64,000 nt of DNA from Eremophila alpestris peregrina (taxonomy: Eukaryota; Chordata; Aves; Passeriformes; Alaudidae): positions 1,539,496-1,603,495 of the forward strand of contig WMCF01000089.1 of NCBI GenBank assembly GCA_009792885.1, given 5' to 3'. Both the position numbers and the translations under genes were made by a program. Below the pieces are notes generated by a model. That model was not told where the DNA came from and searched no databases. It was given only the letters and a program-made list of their open reading frames with translations. This document shows, one piece after another, positions 12,181-25,899 of this stretch. Every line of letters begins with the position of its first letter. The first letter of the stretch is position 1.

Positions 12181-13859
12181 CAAACTTTAAAAAAATCTCG
12201 AGAGAACTAGCCATTTGGGATACATATATGTTGTAGAAGCATCAGTGTGGTATATCATAAAAAGATCTTCACAGTTCTTTGGTAGGATGGGTCACTGCAC
12301 CCACAGAGCCAGGGCTTTTGGCTGTAACTCTGCTTTCCTGTGACCTGTATCAAGCTTTAATAGACTTTAGTTTTCCATTTGTATCAGAGAAGATATTAAT
12401 CTACTGGCAAGCAGAAGATCAGATTTATCTCAGCTTTTATTTTATAAATATTAGTTGAATATAGAAAATGAATAAAGCTTGTTTAAGAGGTCCTGAAGTT
12501 TTTTTCTCTCTAGGCATGTGACAGAAGTTCTTTGTAGACAATATTTCTGTTTTAAACTAAACTAATTCCTTACATAATCATACACATTATTACCTGGATC
12601 TATTTAATTTTTTGAAAAGTTTTTAATTTGCTGTATGTATCTGGCTTATTTTTCATGATGAACACTTCAGGTATATTCTCTTGGACAACAGTATGTCCAG
12701 AAATATAGAAAGGTATAATCATATATGGTATTGCACCTCTCATGGATTTGATATGTAGAGAAGGAGACATAATAAAACATACTCAATAAATTGTTCAATT
12801 CATGAGCAATTCCTCACAAGACCAGAAGAATGATGAAGGTGAGATTATCTACTTTTACTTACATAACTTAAGAAAGAGACATCATATTTCTAATGTCTCA
12901 GTATACAGGCTGATAATGGCTTTTAATTAAGTAGCTTATTCTCTGTGAATTTCATACCTGAGTCAAGCTAATACAAAGACTGATTGAATAGTACTCAAAA
13001 TTGTTGCTACAAGTGGCCTTTAAAGGCTATGAAGATGTTATGCTTAACCCCATGCTCAGAATAAATCTGAAAGGAATAATAAAAAGTTTTAAAAATTATT
13101 AGGTCCCCATTTCTATCCCTTGTTCAGAGAAAGAGCCTCTTTCTACAGTGATGGTGGAGCTGGGAAGAGAGAGCTTACTGGTAATAATTATTTGACAGCT
13201 CAGCGTAGGACTGAGAAATGGGTGGCAAAACAACACAGACCACTTTATTTAGTGAGAAAAATCAATAATATTAAAAATAAATCACATCTCAGATAGCACA
13301 TACCATTCATTTTTCTTTCCACAATTCAGATTAGAAACCTTTAAAACCTCCAAGGAAAATGTTTATGAAGAAAATGTTTACAAGGAATGTAACTCAGCCT
13401 CTTGCTAGAGGTGTTTGAATCTTTTAATCCTGTCCAGCAAATTTTCAATATCTCTGACATAACTTTTTCTTCAAAATTAAAATTAATTAATCTCTGTAAC
13501 ATTTGACATTTTATCTTACCCAAAATATCAAATCAACTGCTTTTTATTTTTCCTTCTTTCATTTGATCAATAGTCATTCTTTTGAATACTATTTAATGAA
13601 ATGCTTCAATATGTAATAATAAAGTAACAAAATATGGTTATTCAGAAAACTTCGTCTTGTCACATTAGGCTGTAGAGCTACTAGGTGCAATAGAAACCAT
13701 TCATCTTCAGCTGGCTGCAACATTGTTAGTCCTACTGAGAAACACCTTAATTTGTTAAGAGTGACAATGAGATAGTTATTATATTTCTATGGCTTCTACA
13801 GCATTGCATAAATTCACCACAACCTCTTAAATTATTAAATTGGGATAATTTTCAGATGA
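10012..13859. other. AT-rich unique-looking DNA, no gene seen
   Basis: Only short frames without domains. An A-rich, C-containing simple tract lies at about 12085-12195 (CAAA-like units). A short tandem CTTACATTAT occurs twice at about 11871-11892. Confidence 0.55.
12085..12195. repeat. A-rich CAAA-like simple repeat
   Basis: Irregular CAAA and CAAAA units with long A runs. It is the reverse complement in style of the T/G-rich tracts elsewhere in the window. Confidence 0.7.
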
Positions 13860-14630
13860 AACATTGACTCCCTTGAAAGTAGAGGGGACATATGGAGAGT
13901 CCTTAACAGATTTGAAGGCAGGACAATCACCAACCACATGAAGCTGAGCAAGTGTCAGATTCTGTACCTGGAATGGGGCAACCCTGGATTTCCAGACAGG
14001 CTGGGAAATTAGAGGCTGGAATTCAGTACCATGGAAAGCAACTTGTGGGTCCTGGTCAAGCACAAGTTGAATGGGAGTCAGCAGTGCCCTGGCAGCCAGG
14101 AGGGTCACCTGTGTCCTGGGAGGCATCAGGCACAGCATCACAGCCAGGCAAGGGAGGGGATTGTCCTGCTCTGCTCTGGGATAGCCTCACCTCGAGGTCC
14201 AAGTGACACAAAATAAGGAAGACATGGAGCTGTTAGAGAGCATCCAAAGTGGGTCAGCAAAGGTGTTGAAGGGCCCAGAGGTGAAGCCTTATGAGAAATA
14301 GCTGAGGTCACTTGGTTTGTTTAGCCTGGAGGAGACTGATGGGAGACCTCATTGCTTCCTCAAGAGGGGAAGAGGAGAGGCATACACTGTTCTCTTCTCT
14401 CCAGCTACCAGTTGTATCAACAATCTTCATTCAAACACTGGGACAGGCTCCAGAGGGAAGTGGTCACAGCATCAAGTTTGCCAGAGTTCAAGAAGTGCTT
14501 GGGCAATGCTCTCAGGCACATGGTGTGACTCTTGGGGCTGGTATGTGTCGGGCAAGGAGCTGGACCTTAATGCTCTTTGTGGGTCCCTTCAATCTCAGGG
14601 TATTCACTGGTTCTATGATCTATGAAATCA
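13860..14630 (+). mobile_element. CR1-J-like LINE 3' portion
   Basis: The sequence follows the avian CR1-J type consensus. Recognisable stretches include CCACATGAAGCTGAGCAAG, CAGCAGTGCCCTGGCAGCCA, GCATCAGGCACAGCATCACA, CTGAGGTCACTTGGTTTGTT and TCCAGAGGGAAGTGGTCACA. The terminal part reads GGGTCCCTTCAATCTCAGGG and then a decayed TTCTATGATC tail near 14628. A deletion near 14400-14440 removes part of the body. Stops and frame shifts show it is inactive. Both strands carry chance frames of about 100 codons here, which are by-products of the CR1 body. Confidence 0.88.
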
Positions 14631-14658
14631 GACAGAAGTAGCATAAGTTTGGAATAGA

Positions 14659-14696
14659 GCAGAGTAGAGTTGAGTAGAGTAGAGTAGAGTAGAGTA
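14659..14696. repeat. Pentanucleotide microsatellite (GAGTA)n
   Basis: About seven units of AGAGT/GAGTA with one GT variation. It begins about 30 bases downstream of the CR1-J 3' end, so it may have grown from the flank of that insertion. Confidence 0.85.
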
Positions 14697-14912
14697 AAAT
14701 AGATTAGTTCAGCTGGAAAAGCTGTAGAATAATAATTTTGTACAATTTTTTTTTATTGATCTCTTCAGGACCAGCTAAAAGATGAATTATGTTATTAAGA
14801 TCTCTCCAAATACCACTTGAACACTGACAATCTTGAAGGGTTGTCTCATTAACCAGATTTTTCCTCTGAAATTGCAAAACAGGTTCCCTGTTTAGCCAAA
14901 CTGCCCCTTTGT

Positions 14913-14915
<3 letters not shown>

Positions 14916-14987
<72 letters not shown>
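14916..14987. repeat. 72-base uninterrupted poly-T run
   Basis: Positions 14916-14987 are T without a single interruption, by far the longest homopolymer in the window. The next longest are 30 T at 25965-25994 and 22 T at 49968-49989. As a minus-strand feature it could be a long poly-A tail of a retrocopy whose body is at 14988 and above. It could equally be homopolymer slippage or a sequencing or assembly effect. CR1 elements do not end in poly-A, so a CR1 tail is not the explanation. Confidence 0.95.
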
Positions 14988-14989
<2 letters not shown>

Positions 14990-14991
<2 letters not shown>

Positions 14992-15570
14992 AGTTGGTGG
15001 AATTGCCTTCTCCTGATCTTTGAAAATTGGTTCTTAGACAATTGCCAGTACTCATATGTGGGGACTGAACTGGCTGGGATGAGTGGTGGTTTAGCCTCGG
15101 TGTCTTATGCAAGAGGCTTCAGCCTGAGACCATGGAAAGTGGGATACTGAAAGGGAGATACCTAGTCAGGTTATGGTGAGAAGAGTGCAGCCATGGGAGT
15201 TGGTATGTTAATGGAATTATCTCATAATAGGCCATGGTTCTGGTTATTGTGCTCACTTGGGTCGGGACCTGTCACATATAAGGTCATGTTCCCAGTCTGT
15301 GTTCCTGACTGGACGCCTGCCCTCAGATACCCCTATATACTGTTACATTCACCATTGGTCTTTGGATCTTGCCCTTCAGATTGTGTGGTTTCTGTGTTTG
15401 TTTCTTTCACTATTAAAGTTCTTTATTTTTCAGGCATATTTTCCATTGTTCCTGTCTCCCTATTTTTGCCCTGCTCCCCTAGCTGGACTTGGGGTGGCAG
15501 TGAGCTGGGCTTTGACACTCATAGACTTCTAAGTCCTCAAGGGCAGATTCTCACTGTCCAGTACTAAGTA
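14990..15570. repeat. Unidentified LTR-like or retrocopied block
   Basis: The block follows the poly-T run and is moderately GC-rich. On the plus strand it has a TATA-like ACATATAAGG (about 15275) and an ATTAAA polyadenylation-like signal near 15411, in the order expected of an LTR. On the minus strand it has an AATAAA near 15425 and would be followed by the poly-A run, as in a retrocopy. I could not decide between these. A plus-strand frame at 15193-15567 (124 codons) is hydrophobic and Cys-rich and has no known domain. No clear TG...CA ends or target duplication was found. Confidence 0.35.
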
Positions 15571-15759
15571 CGTTCCTGAGTAGTTAAAAGTTTGCTGTTT
15601 TGAAGTCCAGGGGAGCAACTCTGCTGACCTTTGTACCTTTCATTGCACTGAAAATTCTACACTCAACCATTTAGTGATAACTCTGGCAAAGCCAGCCACC
15701 TACCACTGCATATCCCACAAGTCCTCTATTCACAAATTAGAAGTCTAGGATTGCATCTT

Positions 15760-16170
15760 TCCTAGTTGACTTGCTGAGCACTTGTGACGAGAAATTATCT
15801 CCTACAAACATCATACATTTCCCAGGCTTGGTTGTCACAGCAGTACAGTATTCCCATATGTCTGGGAAATTGAAATCCCCCATAGAAGTGAGGGTTGCTG
15901 ATCTCTCTTAATTGTCTCTAGAATATCTTATCAGTGTTATCATTCAGGCTAGGCCATTGGTAACAGACCCACTATAACATCTCCTTTGTTTTTCACCCCT
16001 TTTATTCATATAGCGCCACCTCTCCACTGTGCCTGCCCTGCCTATCCCCTCTGAACAGCCTGTAGCCCTCTAAATGTGAAACTCATTACACCAAGTCTCA
16101 CTAATATCAGTGATATCATAGTTCTGGGAACCAACCAATTGGTCATCTGGCAGAGAACTTGCTCTGTGAA
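15760..16170 (-). mobile_element. LINE (CR1-like) 5' ORF2 fragment, antisense
   Basis: Plus-strand text such as GAAATCCCCCATAGAAGTGA, then CTGAACAGCCTGTAGCCCTC and CCAAGTCTCACTAATATCAG, resembles the reverse complement of the endonuclease-coding part of avian CR1. The element would therefore run on the minus strand. The copy is heavily decayed and has lost its 3' end. The left boundary is uncertain and could lie near 15600. This is a remembered-consensus call. Confidence 0.5.
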
Positions 16171-18507
16171 TTCTGCAAAAGTAAATTAAATGAAATGGTG
16201 ATGACTAAGTTTTACTTAAGCAGCTACATGTAACATGCCCAAGGCAGTTCCTTGGACTTGAGATTCTGTAAAGGAGGATGGATAATCCTTGTTCTACTCC
16301 CTCCACCAATCGTGAGAGTAAATGCTAGTAGTTATTTATATTGAATAGAGGACTGAGATACCGATCTTTTTGGAATTCAGTGGGGTTTACAGATAGTTAA
16401 GAATCCAAATGCCAAAGTCTAAGACTTCCCTATTGATTCCTATAAGGTGTGAATTGAGCCCTATAGCCAGAATCTCATGTACTTGGGCAACAGTTACAAT
16501 ATTTTAAAGCATAATGTAAATTAGAGAAATACTTAAAATTTTCCTTGAATTAATCCTTTGCAAAAGCTTGGAAACTATAGAACTTTGTTAGGAGAATAAA
16601 CAAAATATAGTAAAAAAAGTTTTAAATTTTCCTGCTTTTTAAGGGATTTTCTGTGGGTTTTATAAACCTAAATTATTACTAAGTTATCAGCTGGTGCAAA
16701 CCGCATTACTTGTGTAATTTGGCATACACATTGAACATATTTGAGTAATGGATGAGAGCAGTTGTTCAGTCTCTCATAGACTGCAATTGTTAGAAGTTGT
16801 TCTGAAAAAATCAGGTGGCAAAATAAAAAAGAGTATCCTGGTTATTCTGGTTATTCCTGGTTTCTGGTTATCCAGGAACACATATCAGTGGTTGTATAAA
16901 TCAGGCATACAAACATATTTCTGCAGTGGATCAAAATACTTGTTTTACGTCTAACCTGGACAATACAACCATATCTCCAGCTTCTCTATTTTGCAATAAA
17001 AGTGCAGGAGGGTGATTTCATGGCAGGATTTTTTGTACGTTCTATGCTGAACCATCTCAATTATCCTGTAGGTAAACTCATGATGGTATTTAAAATTACC
17101 ATCCCATTATTGTGCCTCACTCTCAAACTATCATCTTTAACCTGTCTTAATTGTAGAATTATAGTTGTTTTCTCTTTAAAATTTTGATTTATTCCATGGA
17201 TGTGTCCTTCAGACAACCAATGGCTCCTCTTCATGTGGAGATTTTAAGAACACAGACATCTGAATTTATTTTTTTCTTCTGGATGTACAGCAACAGTAGT
17301 ACTGAAAATACTGCTAGAGGTCTTATATTTCTGTATTATAGGTAGGACCTAAAATATCTAAGCATGGGAAAATTGGTCCATTGGTCATCAAGTGATCCTG
17401 ATTCCTTTTTGTAGTCCTTTCTCATCCCTCACACTGGATGGCAAAAGATGAATTGGAAGGGAAGATGCATTGCTTTTGTGCTACATTTGAATTTGATGTG
17501 TGATAGACTCCCAGGTCAGGGAGCTGGGATTAAAAAAGTTTATTTGATTACATGTTTCCAAATACCACCCAAAATTAAATGCAACTCCATGTGCTTGTTC
17601 CAAATAATATCTGTATATTTAAAATAAGGTTATTTCCAAAATACAACTTCTAAGATTACTTTTAATTAATTCTTAATTAAATTTATTATTAATTTAATTT
17701 AAGATTTAATTAAGACTTTCAGTACAGGAAAAAATATTTTTTTCAAATATTTCTGAAGCTTTAGTTTAATTTTACAGTATCCATTTGGATAACTGAATAT
17801 CATTCATTCTTGCAGGGAGAGACAAAAATTTGCACAATAAAAATAGGCACATTTCAATTTGATTTTTAAATAAGCTGAAGGGGCAAAAACAATAGGCATT
17901 ACTGCATAAATGAGTAGTACATGTTTAAATAAACTCAGTTGTTCCTAGGAGGAAACTACAGCAAATACCATCATCATTAGGCTGTTGATTTTGCTGTATA
18001 CCTTACTCCTTTATTATGCATTCACCTGGAGGCTGATTTTCATCTTATTTATGGCTGTGGGAGATGATAAATCTGTTATCTTTTCAACCACATATAACAC
18101 AGAAGGAAGAATTAAGTTTCCTTTTTGAGGTGTGCTTTTACGTGTAACAGAGTGTAAATGGCCAAAGGATAAGAAGTTCTACATGTCTTGTTTCCAGAGT
18201 CCTGTTGGCCATTACATTTGGCTAAGTACACAAATATGAACAAGCTAAGATCCAAGTGGGATAAGTAATCATCAAATAAGATTACTCTATAGATTATTTT
18301 TATTGATAACCTTTTTTCAGTCCCAGGTATGTTTTTAAATTTCATGTTAGAAGAATCAACAGTCCTTTTGTGCAATTATTTTTGCAACTGGTCAGGAAAG
18401 AATGCATGCTCTCTAGGGACTTCTGTAAAGTGCAGAGGCACAGTACAAGCCAGGTAATGCAGCCTCCTGGTTTACATTAGTAACAAAATTGTCAGAAGGT
18501 CGTGGGG
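16171..18507. other. AT-rich DNA, no gene seen
   Basis: No recognisable coding or repeat signal. A very AT-rich stretch built from TTAATT units lies at about 17655-17715. Confidence 0.55.
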
Positions 18508-19012
18508 GGTGATCTTTACTTCCATTCAGTACTGATAAGACACATCTGGGGAGCTGTATCCAGCTCTGTGCTGCCCAGTACAAACTCACAGACTAACTGG
18601 AGAGCAGTCCATGCCAGGAACACAAATATGATGAAGGAATTAGTACATTTCTTTCTTTGAGAGAAATTGAGTTGGGACTGGTTCAGCTTGGAGAAGAGAA
18701 GGCTTAGATGGGATATTTTCAATTTCAGTAAATACCTAAAGGGAGAGTGCATAAAAGATAAAGCCAGGCTCTTTCCAGTGCTGTTGTGACAGTGGTCACA
18801 AAATAAAAGACTCTATAGTCCATCTGAATAAAAGAAAAATAAAACATTTTCACAGAAAGTGATCAGAGCGGAACAGCTTGCCTATACAGAGATTTTGGAA
18901 TCTTCATCCTTGGAGAAATCAAAGGCCCAGGTGACAACAGACTTGGGCAATCTGCTTGTGGTTGAGCAAGGGATTTAACTACATGACATTCAAAAGAGCC
19001 ATTCTATGATGC
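18508..19012 (+). mobile_element. Degenerate CR1 LINE 3' end
   Basis: Decayed but ordered CR1 landmarks are visible: GTATCCAGCTCTGTGCTGCC, GGTTCAGCTTGGAGAAGAGA, GGGATTTAACTACATGACA and a terminal CCATTCTATGATG near 19005. Divergence is higher than in the 6.3-6.8 kb copy, suggesting an older insertion. The minus-strand frame at 18516-18752 is a shadow of this repeat. Confidence 0.75.
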
Positions 19013-21261
19013 CATAAATATGAGGGTCAGCTGGCATTACTCATAAAAAAGTGAGAAGTGATTATCTGAGTGTGGTGTGCAGTCAGACTACTTTCTTGTA
19101 CAGAAAGTGTTGCAAATGTGCTGATGTTTTCTGGAAAGGAAAGAGAATTAAAAAACCCCAAAAAACAAAACAAAAAAACCTACATAAAAAAGCATCCAAA
19201 AAACCATGAAAAGAAGAAATAAAACTCAGGGTTTCCTAGGGAAGAATATGCACTGATAAAATATTTGCACTACAGTGGCTGTTCATCTGCAAGCTTTGTT
19301 TAGTTTTCTTTTATTTATTTACAAGATTTAATTATGATAGCATGAGGAACACCTAAAAGAGAAAACAAAACCAACCATAAAGAAATCAGGAAATATTGTC
19401 ATTATGAGTTTTTTTTTTTTAATGTATGATCTGTGACAATGAAGCACTCAAATAATGCATAACAAATACCCCAGGAGAGTGAGTCTACAGATAACAAATT
19501 CTTTTTATTTTAGTTGTGATATTTTCATTAAAAAGTCAGTGAGAGTCAAGTGAAATAGATGCCTCCTGTAAAAGTAAGAAGTTTTATAATGTGCCATATA
19601 ATTCTCAGAATGTCTATGTAAGTGCCTGAATGATTGGAATTGAGATGCTCCTGAAAAAGTACAACACAAAGATATTACATCTTTACAAATCACACTAGAT
19701 TCTTGATTTTTTGGGCAAAAGGAAGATCCATGGACTTCTAGGTTTTTTTTCAGAGTTTTGAGGTGAAGAAATATTACACATTTAAGTAATTATGAAATTA
19801 ATTTTTTAACCGTACAAAACTGACTCTTTCACACTGCTTTCACATTTAGACTGAACAACATTCAGGGCTTTCTCAGTCAGTTACAAAACCTCTCAGGTGT
19901 GTTTTTATCTTCTCTGCCTGTAAACAATGCAGGATTTTTTTTAAAAAAATACTTATTCTCTTGCTTTATTCTCTTGGATCAAAGTCTTTCCTTGAAGGGG
20001 TTCGGTACTACTGTCTATATTGAAGCTGTGCACCAGTCTAATCAGCAGGGTGGGAATAGATGACGAACCTAGGCCAAAATTTGCTTTCCTATATGTAAAG
20101 TGAAAATGTTTCTCACTTTTCTCAAGACATCTATGGCACTTTTAAGTCACACATTCTAATTTGCAAGAATGCTTCTTCATGAGGTTTGGGACAGTTGCCC
20201 ACAAAAAATGGCTCTGATGCCCATTCCAAATTGACATACAGAATGCTTGCTATATTCTGTTTGCATTCGATCCACAAACCTTCTTTCTGCTCCTAGAGTG
20301 GCACAAAGAGAAAATCAGATCAAAAGGCCAATAGTGTATGATACTTTTGTTGAAAATCTTTAGGTATTTGGGGAATTAAAAATGAGGACTAGCTTTTCTG
20401 AAGGCATTTATATTATTTTCCCCATTTTTAAATAAGAACTTATTTTAAGTCTGGACTGCTGCTCAGACCCTATTTTCACCAAGGACAATGGGAGGTAGGA
20501 AGCAATTTGTACAGGTATAAGTTATTATAATTGCAAATACCATGAAAAAGTATCAGTCTGAGAAACTTTTGCTTTTGAAGTCTCCATAAAGGGGAAAATG
20601 GTTGTATCAGAGATAACCACTCTGCTCCAAGGCTGTGGTCAAGTGCTAAATCTCTTCCAGCACTTTGTTGTAAATGTCAGTTATCAACAGGCTAAATATT
20701 TCAGCTTGAATTTACTTCATTCTGTTTCACACCCTCTAGATAAAGCTTGTGGTGACCCCTCTGAGCTTAGCTTCAGGCCTGCTTTAGAGGCAGACATCAC
20801 AACCATATGTGATTTGTTGGTCCTTTAACTATGAAGGTAGAAATAAACAACTGATGGACAGTGGGGTAGGAAGAATGGGGGGAAATAACCCTTGCTTTTT
20901 AAAGAGACAGAGTTGCCTGATCCCAAGGGTTGAATAATCAGAATGAGCCAGCTATTTTTGAGCAACAATGAGAAGATACTGCAGGCCTCTGTAGTCATGT
21001 AATGCATCTCCACAATCCAGCAGTGTGCACCCTTAAGCATGTGTTAATAAGACTTGTTTGAAGAGGTACTTAATGTTAGCATCTTCAGAGCTGGAAGGGC
21101 TAATAAGAAGAATGAAAATCTCACGTATTTCATTCGATGTGGCTGTTGTTTCTTCAAAACTGCTGAAATTGGCATCTTTACAAACACATAGCTACAACAC
21201 CATACCCCAGACTCTCCAGGAGTCATTAAAAAAAAGTAGAAGCAACAGAATTTTACACAGC

Positions 21262-21282
21262 ACCCCCCCTTCCCTCCCCCCC
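21262..21282 (-). other. Potential G-quadruplex on the minus strand
   Basis: The plus strand reads runs of 7 C, 3 C and 7 C separated by TT and T. The minus strand is therefore three G runs with 1-2 nt loops, and the long runs supply the fourth tract. This meets the usual G3+ N1-7 pattern. It is isolated in AT-rich DNA with no gene nearby. Confidence 0.6.
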
Positions 21283-24200
21283 AGATTTCTTGCATTCTTT
21301 TGGTTTAGCTTGAGGACTTTCAGTAGTTTATTATGAAAATGCAGTAAATAATTTTTATTTACTTTCCATGTATTTCACTAGAATACATAGTCTAGTTTAA
21401 ATTACTGTGATAACAGTGCTAAGCCTAACAGGTTTTTAAGTGTTGTTAGGAGAGTGATACTAGATACACTTGGTGAATAGCTGTTAATGTGTGCAGTGTG
21501 TAAATCACAGGTTATTATTCAGCTGCAAAGTCTTTACCTATTTTCAATGTGAATATAAAATAATCTAAATCAGGGAACTAGAATATCACATTTGGTGAAG
21601 GATTGGTGCTGTGTCCCTTGCACATCCAGCTGGGAGTATATCAGGTAGCTTAACTATCAGGGAGTTGCACTGAAGCTAGAAAGGTTAGCACAGCTAGCAG
21701 ATTCAGTTTCAAAAAATACTTTCACACAGATTGATTATAGTCGTGGGATATTTCTACAGGGTATGATTAATTCTAGTGTGTTTCTTTTAAGGAAAGATTA
21801 TACCATATTTTCTAGCATATTCCTTCTGATGATGCATGGAAATGTATCTCAGTGACCCTCAGATTACTAGCTGACTCATTTGTCTCACAGCTAGAGATCA
21901 AAATTTATTAAGATACAGTAGAGTGAAATATTTGAAGGCTTGGGAGAAATAGAATCGCATTAAGTTTACAGTGAGTCTAAATCTGTGGCTGATAGTGAAA
22001 AGGTGTTGTACACTAAAGTTGCCTCTATCTTTGAGTCATAGTCCATGGTGGCTACATGAGATTGACACAAGACTCTGCAAATTGCTTGAAATAAATTTTG
22101 ACTTTTATGCTTTGAGTGCAGTGCAATGTTTGCATCCTAAAGCCTCCAAAGGGAAAAGAGGAATAAGTGAACAGTGACTTTGAGTTTTGAGTGTAAGACT
22201 GCTTATTTTCTGAGTTAGCTGAAACAATGCGTTAGAGTCCTTTGATTTGTACTGCAGCATACATATTTTGATCCTCTGGAAAGCATGTAGCCACCCATGT
22301 TCATCTAAGTGCAAAACAAAACAAATAAGAAGCTCCACCCCAAACAATCTTGAGTCTGCTAGGGAAAGCTGGAAATGAACCAGCTATTTCTAGTCTTTAG
22401 TATTCATATATACCAAATACCTGAATCTTACATGTTGGCCTTTTTACAGACAATTGTTTTATTCAGTAAAATTTGATTTCTACCTGATGTGGCAATGTTT
22501 GTTTTTTTTTGAACTAGCTTTTAATACTTTTAATAGAAGTGGGCTACCACCTTCACTGGCACAGGTAAGAGCAGTGCTGTCAGAGGTAGTGCAGCAGGTT
22601 TGGTTAACATATGACAAGCAGCTTGCTCTCTGCTGTCTTCCATGTCCCACAGCCCCAGTCAAAATGAATCAAAGCTCTGGTGATTTTATCAAAAGGTCAC
22701 ATAGCAATACAAAAACTTCTTCAGCACTGCAAGAGCTGCCTGTGTTGACTTCTCATTCATCTTGGAAGTGCCTCCACAGAGCTATAGCTGGCATTAATCC
22801 GCATACCTGATTTTAAAATAAAGTTTAGTTATGCTGATAAAGTTACATATCTACAGTTATTTTTATTTATAGAAGCTGGTTTAGCACCACTTTATGATCA
22901 GGAGTATTAACTTTTAATACTGCCTTAACCTTCAACTGAAGTTCAGAGGTTAAAAAATTAATAGTAAAACCATATTTCCTGAGTTTCAATGTGCTTTTCC
23001 TTGATCAAAAGTCTTTTTCAATAAGATAAAATGAATTGCAGTTGTAGTTTAAAAAAAACCCATACTGTCCTACACCCTATGGAAAAAGCTGGATTTTAAG
23101 TCTATCCAGCCTCTAAAGTCACTTGCAGGCCTCATCTCTGTGTCAGTACTACAAAAATAATTATGGCATCTAGACAAATGCCTTTTATGTCTAAAGGATG
23201 GAGTTTGGATGTCATTCTCCAATGTCAATTTGGACATTTTTTCTGGAATGCCAGATTGCATCTTTAGAAATCCAGAAGTTTATTTAAGTATTTAGGTACT
23301 TTTTACCCTATGATTGGTAGAAATACATGTCAGCAAGGAAAATCCATGAAACCCTTTGTTTTCAGAGATTACTTGCACATACCAGTACTGCATCTGCTGT
23401 CATTTCTAAAATAAACTTCATGTTTCATACACTGTTTGAAAACAATACTGAGCTTCTGTGGTAGCAGTACTGTACACATACAGTGTAATTCCTTGGAAGG
23501 CTCTTGTTTAGAAATCAGTTTGGTGTAATCTTATCTCTGGAAAATGAGCAAAAGCAAGTAATAAATGGTCAGATCATATGTTTATGATCTATATTTTCAA
23601 TAGCTGGGTACTTGGAACAATGTGTTTAAGAACTTAGATACTATCTTTGTATCCAGCATTAATGAAATATATTTTTTAATTAGTGTAAGCCATGAGCCAT
23701 GCAAAAAATGGAAGATAATATATGTAAATGAATTAACAGTGGGTTTTTCTCACCTTTCCTTCCCAAGTTTTCTTTCCTATTTTCTTTCTCCATACAAATA
23801 TAATAGAGTAATTAATCATATGATATTTTGCTTTTGACAGTTTTAGCCTCTTTAATACATTTATATCATCAGCCAGAACCTCCTTATGCCATATCCTTTG
23901 TCTTGCTACATCCTGCCCAGTATGCCATCTACCATTCACCTCAAACAACATTCTACAGCCACTCAAAAATTATTATCTATCTGAAAGATCAGTAAAATGA
24001 AGTTCTATTAATAATGCACATTATAAGGGGCATGCCAACATGACTGTCATATTCTCTTGTGTGAGAGCTGTCTTAACATAGAAAAAGCTGTCAGAAACTC
24101 ATTAGAAATAAATCACTCTGACACCATCATTCTGCTTTTTTAATAGTGGGGAGTCAGCCCCTCAATATTTTCCTGTGCTGATAGATGGGAGGGGTGGGGA

Positions 24201-25899
24201 ATAAAGTTCTCTGTCACTAGCTAAAGACTTTCAAAGCTTGAGATCTGGTGTGGCACAAAACTGAAACAGCAGTCTTGCTGAAAAGTCACTGTTACAGACT
24301 AGTGATGCCAACATACTGATGTTTGGAGCACTTGAAAATATGTCTACTCAGTTACAGTGAGGGACTCTTGAAAAGATTCACAGCAGAATAAAACCAAAAA
24401 TTACTGACCAGAATAACTTCAATTTAAATGAATCCCATTCCCTGGGTGTAGCATGTTTGCTCATAGAACATGATGGCGCAGGATTGTACTGCATCTTGTG
24501 TAAGAAAAGTAGTCTCCATCTGACCTTAATGACTATATATATATCCTTATATGAGCAAAAAATCCACATCCTTGCAATTTATACCGCTGTCATCCATTTC
24601 ATGGGATGATACAGCTGAAGGGTTATGATTTCTGGGTCCGTTCTGAATATTACATGTGTCTCACAGTGGTCAGCTGCAACCAAGGGTGTGGGGTTATTTA
24701 ACAAAGCACTTAACAATTGATCTAGGTTGCGCTTTAAAATAAATAGTATAGGCAAAGAAGAATCTAGGGAAAGTAACTGTAGTATTTTCAGTCATTGTTG
24801 GGGTTATACTTCACAGCAGATGACTGTTACTTACCAGATTTGCAGCCTGATTTTCCACTTTTTTGCATTGTTTTTCAAGACTGAACGATGCAATCATTTT
24901 GGAAAAAATCCTGCAAGTCAGCAGGATCTGTTTATTTGGCTTATTCTCAGACAAGGCATACACAAGAAAGAAATTATATTCATTTGGATCCTCATGTAGC
25001 AGAAGCTTGTGTATTTTTGTACAAAGCAGAATATATGCTCTCCATTCCTGTGGGAGAAAGCTCCAGAGGCTTTTTTGTGGGAGAAAGAAACAGGTACAGA
25101 ATATGGTGTGAGATAACAACACCTACAACTTAGGTGTCAATCTGTTTTGCTAGGTAAATGTGTTTGGAAATTTCTGACCTGACCACAACCTGAAGAGAGA
25201 AGATAAAACTGGTTCTATGTTGTGCATGAAATACAAATAACTGAGTCCCATAACTTTGGCCATGGTGCTGTCCTCTCCCTACATTTGCTGAACTTCTACA
25301 TGGGTTTTCAAGGACTCAGATCAATTTGTTTGAAGATTGGAATGGGTATGACATTCCAAGCAGTGTTGGAGATTTGAATCCAATAACTTTTGAGTGGAAT
25401 GAATAAAGTAATCTGTTTTTACTGGTAGAATTCTATGCAGAATTAACTACTTTTTAACTTTTACAAGTAGACAAGTGACAGTTTCAACTGGTACTTCTTG
25501 TAACATGGAAGAAGTGATGAAATCCCAGGCTAAGACACAAGACAATTGAAACAAAGAAGAAAGTGATACATTAGATTCTATGTGCAGAAGACAGGACAAT
25601 TTATATTGTAATTAATAATCATAGAAGTTAGTGACATTAAAACTTCACCTGTGGAAAACCTTCAGATTCAAGAGAAGGGATTTGATAGATAATTTGGTGA
25701 AATATGAACTTTCAGGGAGTTTAGACTCATCTCATATCAATAGCACCACTGGAAAAATGGCATGACTGGTATAGCAGATTAAGACCTATAAACTGCTTTT
25801 TTCCTTCACTGGCTAGAACTGAATAATGAAAAACTGTAGAAGCCTAACTAGTTCAGAACCTTCTCAAGATTATTATTTACATTAGCAGCTCACAATTTC

